Below are positions 57,463 through 64,000 of a stretch of 64,000 nt of DNA, piece by piece; the stretch's first letter is position 1; each line of letters starts with the position of its first letter. The translations under genes were made by a program, and so were the position numbers. The notes beneath the pieces were generated by a model. The model was given only the letters and a program-made list of their open reading frames with translations, was not told the origin of the DNA and did not search any database. This DNA is from Streptosporangium roseum DSM 43021 (GTDB taxonomy: Bacteria > Actinomycetota > Actinomycetes > Streptosporangiales > Streptosporangiaceae), in contig NC_013595.1 in assembly GCF_000024865.1 (NCBI RefSeq), positions 868,001-932,000 on the forward strand, read 5' to 3'.

Positions 57463-59406
57463 GTGGCGGACGTGCATCCCGAGCATGCGCAGCTCCAGGC
57501 GGACCGGATCTACCTGGGCTGGCAGTATGCCCTTTTGCACCCTGATCCGGGCCCGGCTCCCAAGCGACCCTCCCCCGTCGAGGACCCCGCCGACCCGGTC
57601 GACCCCGAGTGGGTGCGCAGGGAACGGCTCAACGAGGACCTGCTCAACCGGCCGATGAAGATCTTCAGGATGTTCATGACCGGGCTCGTCGTGGTGATCC
57701 TCGTTCTCGGCGTCACCGAGATGCTGAGCTGGTCGTTCGCCGCGGTGGGGCTGATCGCGACCGGCGGGGTCGCGGCCCTCTGCACCTATGCGATCCGCCA
57801 GGGCGACCGGGCGCTCCGCCAGCGGATCCGGGAGCGCCAGGCGGTCGGCGACCGGCAGCGGGAGGAGCGCGACAGGGATCTTTTCCATGCCCAGGAGGAG
57901 CACGCCGTCCGCTACCGGGAGTGGGCCGAGAAGAAGGAGCGCCACGACCGCCAGCTCACCTGGTACGCGGTGGCCGTACCGGACGAGATCGACCGGATCG
58001 ACGTCGCGGGGGGCACGCTGCCCGGCTGGTCGGCGCTGATCACCCTGCTCGGCGCGACCCGGCTCTACAGCGGCGGCCACCTGACCGTGCTCGACCTGTC
58101 CGAGGGCGCGATCGCCAAGGACCTGGTCGAGCTGGCGCGCAGGGGCGGCGACGACCCGCTGGTCTGGGTGCTCCCTGTCGACCTCCCCAAACTCGACCTG
58201 GGCGCGACGCTGGCCCCCGAGGCCTTCGCCGACGTGCTGGCCCACGTCGTGAGCGTCAGCGAGGAACACCGCACGACCAGGGACCTGTCGTTCGACAACG
58301 CGATCCTGGAGCGGGTGCTGGAGGTCCTCGGCGAGAACGCCACGATCAACCAGGTCACCGCCGCCCTCCGGGCCCTGGCCCAGGTCGGCGATCCGCGCGA
58401 CGACCTCAGGTTCGGCCTGATCACCGCGGCCCAGCTGGAGCGCATCGGCACGCTGTTCGGCCGGGGCGTCAGCGACCGGGTGGTGATCGAGCGGGCCTGG
58501 GCGCTGGAGTCGCAGCTGCGCAAGCTGGAGACCCTCGGCTCGGAGGCGGTACGGCTGCCGCCCGCCCGCCTGCGGGTCGTGTCGATGGACCGGCAGGCGG
58601 GCGTGTTCGGCAACCGGGTCCTCGGCACCTACGTGGCCACCGCGCTCACCCACATCCTGCGCCAGTCACCGGCCTCCACGCGGCCGTGGTACCACACGAT
58701 CATCGTCGCGGGCGCGGACAAGCTCCGCGGCGACGTGCTCGACCGGCTGATGGACGCCTGCGAGACCTCCAGGACCGGGCTGGTGCTCACCTACCGGTCG
58801 CTCACCCCGACCGTGCGGGAACGGCTCGGCCGGGGGCACGCGGCGGTGACGTTCATGCGGCTGGGCAACGCCGAGGACGCCCGGATCGCCAGCGAGCACG
58901 TCGGCACCGAGCACCGACTGGAGCTCGCCCAGCTCACCGAGACGGTCAGCGCCGCCGGGGCGGGGCTGGAGGGCGGCTACGTCTCCACCGTCGGCCAGAC
59001 GGAGGAGGGCGAGGACGAGCGGGATGTGAGCCGTACGGACCTCAAGGAGGACATCACCGAGTCCACCGAGTGGGGCCGCCGCGCGAGCAAGGCGATGGGG
59101 GAGACCGAACGGGTGCTGCACCGGTCCCGGGAGTTCCTCGTCGAGCCCCACCAGCTCCAGCAGCTCCCCACCACCTCGGTGATCGTCACCGACGCCACCG
59201 CGGAAGGGCGCCGGGTCCGTCTCGCCGACGCCAATCCGGCGATACTGACCTTCCCGAAGACGACGCTGGGGGAGTTCGACGAGATCAGGGAGGCCGCGCT
59301 GGACTGCGCCACGCGGGAGGAGCCCCGCGAGCCGAGTGCCTTCGAGGACGCGCCGCCGAACCTCGGCCCGCCGCCGCCCCGGCTCGATTGGCGCAGACGC
59401 CAATGA
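57463..59406 (+). CDS. TraG/VirD4-like membrane protein without a visible P-loop
   Basis: A 647-residue protein. Two transmembrane helices (FRMFMTGLVVVILVLGVTEML and FAAVGLIATGGVAALCTYAI) near residues 70-115 are followed by a long charged coiled-coil region (RQRIRERQAVGDRQREERDR...). A large cytoplasmic domain follows, whose C-terminal part (TGLVLTYRSLT, AAVTFMRLGNAEDARIASEHVG, TEHRLELAQLTE) resembles the end of TraG/VirD4 coupling proteins. No GxxxxGK[ST] is visible, so it may be a scaffold rather than an ATPase. GTG 57463 has GGAGG five bases upstream. The HerA-like ATPase gene follows. Confidence 0.72.
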   Translation: MADVHPEHAQLQADRIYLGWQYALLHPDPGPAPKRPSPVEDPADPVDPEWVRRERLNEDLLNRPMKIFRMFMTGLVVVILVLGVTEMLSWSFAAVGLIATGGVAALCTYAIRQGDRALRQRIRERQAVGDRQREERDRDLFHAQEEHAVRYREWAEKKERHDRQLTWYAVAVPDEIDRIDVAGGTLPGWSALITLLGATRLYSGGHLTVLDLSEGAIAKDLVELARRGGDDPLVWVLPVDLPKLDLGATLAPEAFADVLAHVVSVSEEHRTTRDLSFDNAILERVLEVLGENATINQVTAALRALAQVGDPRDDLRFGLITAAQLERIGTLFGRGVSDRVVIERAWALESQLRKLETLGSEAVRLPPARLRVVSMDRQAGVFGNRVLGTYVATALTHILRQSPASTRPWYHTIIVAGADKLRGDVLDRLMDACETSRTGLVLTYRSLTPTVRERLGRGHAAVTFMRLGNAEDARIASEHVGTEHRLELAQLTETVSAAGAGLEGGYVSTVGQTEEGEDERDVSRTDLKEDITESTEWGRRASKAMGETERVLHRSREFLVEPHQLQQLPTTSVIVTDATAEGRRVRLADANPAILTFPKTTLGEFDEIREAALDCATREEPREPSAFEDAPPNLGPPPPRLDWRRRQ

Positions 59407-59578
59407 AGTGTCCGTTTGTGGTAATGGCCTGGCCAATGCGGGGGTGCGATCACCTCGGAAGGTTCGACCTTGGTTGTTGGGGTGACCTACCCCCGGTACC
59501 TCGTCGCCCGGTACGGCGGGGCTGTCCGTGAAGCGTCAACCCCCCGGCCTCGGGCCGGGACCCCTGGGTGGAGACCAA

Positions 59579-62548
<2,970 letters not shown>

Positions 62549-62563
62549 TGCAATCATCACAGT

Positions 62564-63148
62564 GTGGAGCGACTTGTGGTGATTGTTCTTGCCGCCGCGC
62601 TGGTGGCCCTGCTGGTGGTGTACCTCGTCAGGGGCCCCACCCCGCCGACGGAGCCGGGTCCGGCACCGGCGCCGACGACGGCCCTCCGGGAGCCGCGACC
62701 GCCCGCGGACGCGGAACGGGCGAAGGTCCTGCGGGTCTACGACGGGGACACGATGACGGTCACGCCGATCGGCGGCGGTGAGGGGCAGTCCGTACGGCTG
62801 ATCGGCATCGACACCCCGGAGCTGCGCCCCGCCCAGTGCTACGGCAAGGAGGCGGCACAGGCGCTGCGGGAGCTCGCCCGGCCCGGCTCCACGGTCACCC
62901 TCGCGCCCGACCGGGCCAAGAAGGACCGCTACGGACGCCGGCTCCGCTACGTCTGGAACGAGCGGGGCGTCTTCGTCAACGGCGCCCTGGCGCGCGAGGG
63001 CGCGGCGTACGCCCTGGCCATCAAGCCCGATGTCACCTACCAGGACCTGTTCGCGGCCCTGGTGCAGGAGGCCCGCGACCGGCACCGGGGGCTGTGGGGA
63101 TCGTGTCCCGACCCCCGGCCGCCCGTGCACGGCCCGCGTCCCACGTGA
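62564..63148 (+). CDS. Membrane-anchored thermonuclease (SNase family)
   Basis: A 194-residue protein: an N-terminal hydrophobic helix (LVVIVLAAALVALLVVYLV), a Pro-rich linker, and a staphylococcal-nuclease domain with VLRVYDGDTMTV, VRLIGIDTPELRP, YGKEAAQALRELA and DRYGRRLRYVW. The Arg-Glu-Arg catalytic set (R in VRLIG, E in TPEL, R in RYGRR) is present. It should degrade DNA or RNA on the outer face of the membrane. The gene starts 15 bp after the ATPase stop, so it is in the same operon. Confidence 0.87.
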   Translation: MERLVVIVLAAALVALLVVYLVRGPTPPTEPGPAPAPTTALREPRPPADAERAKVLRVYDGDTMTVTPIGGGEGQSVRLIGIDTPELRPAQCYGKEAAQALRELARPGSTVTLAPDRAKKDRYGRRLRYVWNERGVFVNGALAREGAAYALAIKPDVTYQDLFAALVQEARDRHRGLWGSCPDPRPPVHGPRPT

Positions 63149-63157
63149 GCCGGTGCG

Positions 63158-63200
63158 GGGTGTTGCCGGACGGTGACGCCGGGTGTTGCCGGACGGTGAC
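63158..63200. repeat. 23-bp-period direct repeat
   Basis: GGGTGTTGCCGGACGGTGAC occurs at 63158-63177 and 63181-63200, between the nuclease gene and murT. Confidence 0.75.
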
Positions 63201-63300
63201 AGCGCCCAACCACGGCTAGGATCTGCGGCATGAACGATTCGGCGAACCAGGTCCGGCTTGCTGAGTCGTCCTGCGACAGGCGGCTAGGCGAGGAGACGGC

Positions 63301-64000
63301 ATGACTCAGCTTCCGCTGCGGGCACAGCTCGCGAGCGCGCTCGGCCGGACGGCCGCCACCCTGTCCCGGGCGACCGGCCGAGGCGACGGATCGGTGATCG
63401 GTGGCCGGGTCGGCCTGGCGCTGGAGCCCGACCTGCTGCGCAAGCTCGCGCAGGACCGCAAGCTGGCCCTGGTGAGCGCGACCAACGGCAAGACCACCAC
63501 CACCCGCCTGATCACCTCCGCGCTGCAGGAGCTCGGCGACGTCGCCACCAACGCCTTCGGCGCCAACATGCCCGCCGGGCACGTCTCGGCGCTGTCGTCG
63601 GCCAAGCACGCCCCCTACGGCGTCCTGGAGGTCGACGAGAAATACCTGCCCGAGGTGATCAACACCACCGGTGCCGGCGTGATCGTCCTGATGAACCTCA
63701 GCCGCGACCAGATGGACCGGGCCGGTGAGATCTGGCTGCTGGCCCAGAAGTGGCGCCGGGCGCTCGCCGGAAAGAACACCCACGTCATCGCCAACGCCGA
63801 CGACCCGCTGGTGGCCTGGGGCGCCTCCACGGCCGCCAGGGTCACCTGGGTGTCGGCCGGGCAGCCGTGGAAGGAAGACTCCTGGTGCTGCCCCGAGTGC
63901 GGCGGCCCGCTCGACCGCAAGGGCATGGAGTACACCCCGCCCGGCGGTCACGTCCCGGGCATGGTGACCTCCCGCACGGCCGAGAACGACTGGGCCTGCC
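63301..64000 (+). CDS. murT: Lipid II isoglutaminyl synthase subunit MurT, 5' part
   Basis: The frame from ATG 63301 is open to the right edge, giving the first 233 residues of a Mur-ligase-like protein. The P-loop is SATNGKTTTTRLI; GVLEVDEKYLPEV and MNLSRDQMDRAGE follow, and the start of the MurT zinc ribbon is CCPECGG. MurT with the amidotransferase GatD converts the D-Glu of the lipid II stem peptide to D-iGln. gatD is expected just outside the window. A GGCGAGGAGACGGC ribosome site precedes the ATG. Confidence 0.93.
   Translation, partial: MTQLPLRAQLASALGRTAATLSRATGRGDGSVIGGRVGLALEPDLLRKLAQDRKLALVSATNGKTTTTRLITSALQELGDVATNAFGANMPAGHVSALSSAKHAPYGVLEVDEKYLPEVINTTGAGVIVLMNLSRDQMDRAGEIWLLAQKWRRALAGKNTHVIANADDPLVAWGASTAARVTWVSAGQPWKEDSWCCPECGGPLDRKGMEYTPPGGHVPGMVTSRTAENDWAC

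Overview
The window is high-GC DNA from a filamentous-type actinobacterium, most likely of the order Streptosporangiales (Streptosporangium or Nonomuraea-like). Support comes from a mycothiol synthase, a GlnR-type orphan response regulator, a DCD:DUT-type dCTP deaminase, a MurT gene, IdeR/DmdR-type iron boxes, several leaderless genes, and actinomycete-style integrase remnants at a tRNA-Gly gene. The genus assignment is inference.

Positions 1-20,700 are an accessory-looking arm. It holds the 3' end of an mltG-like gene, regulator/enzyme pairs (LysR with a VOC protein, LysR with an MFS pump, PadR with a serine hydrolase, and an aldo/keto reductase beside a broken MerR gene), a lipoprotein and an alpha/beta hydrolase. 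It also holds an iron-box-controlled siderophore transport cluster: two FecCD permeases, a binding lipoprotein, two half ABC transporters and a small carrier protein between them. The two half transporters are degenerate in complementary ways, so together they should form one complete and one dead ATP site. A BtrH-like acyltransferase lies just downstream.

Positions 20,716-39,338 are an accretion array at tRNA-Gly(CCC). The intact tRNA lies at the right end on the minus strand. Six further copies of its 3' part (about 42-49 bp) lie to the left, with a weaker one at 3,276. Most junctions keep the footprint of an integrative-element att site: an integrase C-terminal remnant, one GGCACG, a terminator, the tRNA core, then two (G)GCACG repeats exactly 11 bp apart. 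The six segments between copies carry small cargo: an IMPase-like protein, an ECF sigma/membrane protein pair, a large subtilase, two RelE/HigB-XRE toxin-antitoxin pairs, a DUF6461 protein, a GNAT protein, membrane proteins, two unknown genes and a dead IS5 element. No intact integrase, replication or transfer gene remains.

Positions 39,448-53,109 look like chromosomal core: dcd, a PhoU-like/Pit phosphate pair, mshD, a secreted 5'-nucleotidase, glnR, a MoaD-like carrier, a DUF2993 protein, an ECF sigma/anti-sigma pair, and a sulfur cluster (thioredoxin-like protein, a 27-residue cysteine-containing leader peptide, DUF4395, rhodanese, DUF1416). A DsbA-TPR protein is divergent from a TetR regulator.

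Positions 53,318-63,148 are the best candidate for an undescribed system. A three-gene minus-strand operon encodes single-pass proteins with exported domains, one with a Pro-rich PPVENR repeat stalk. It is divergent from a plus-strand operon encoding a TraG/VirD4-like membrane protein without a visible P-loop, a 989-residue HerA/VirB4-like ATPase, and a membrane-anchored thermonuclease. A polytopic membrane protein lies next door. No relaxase or pilus gene is visible. The window ends inside murT.
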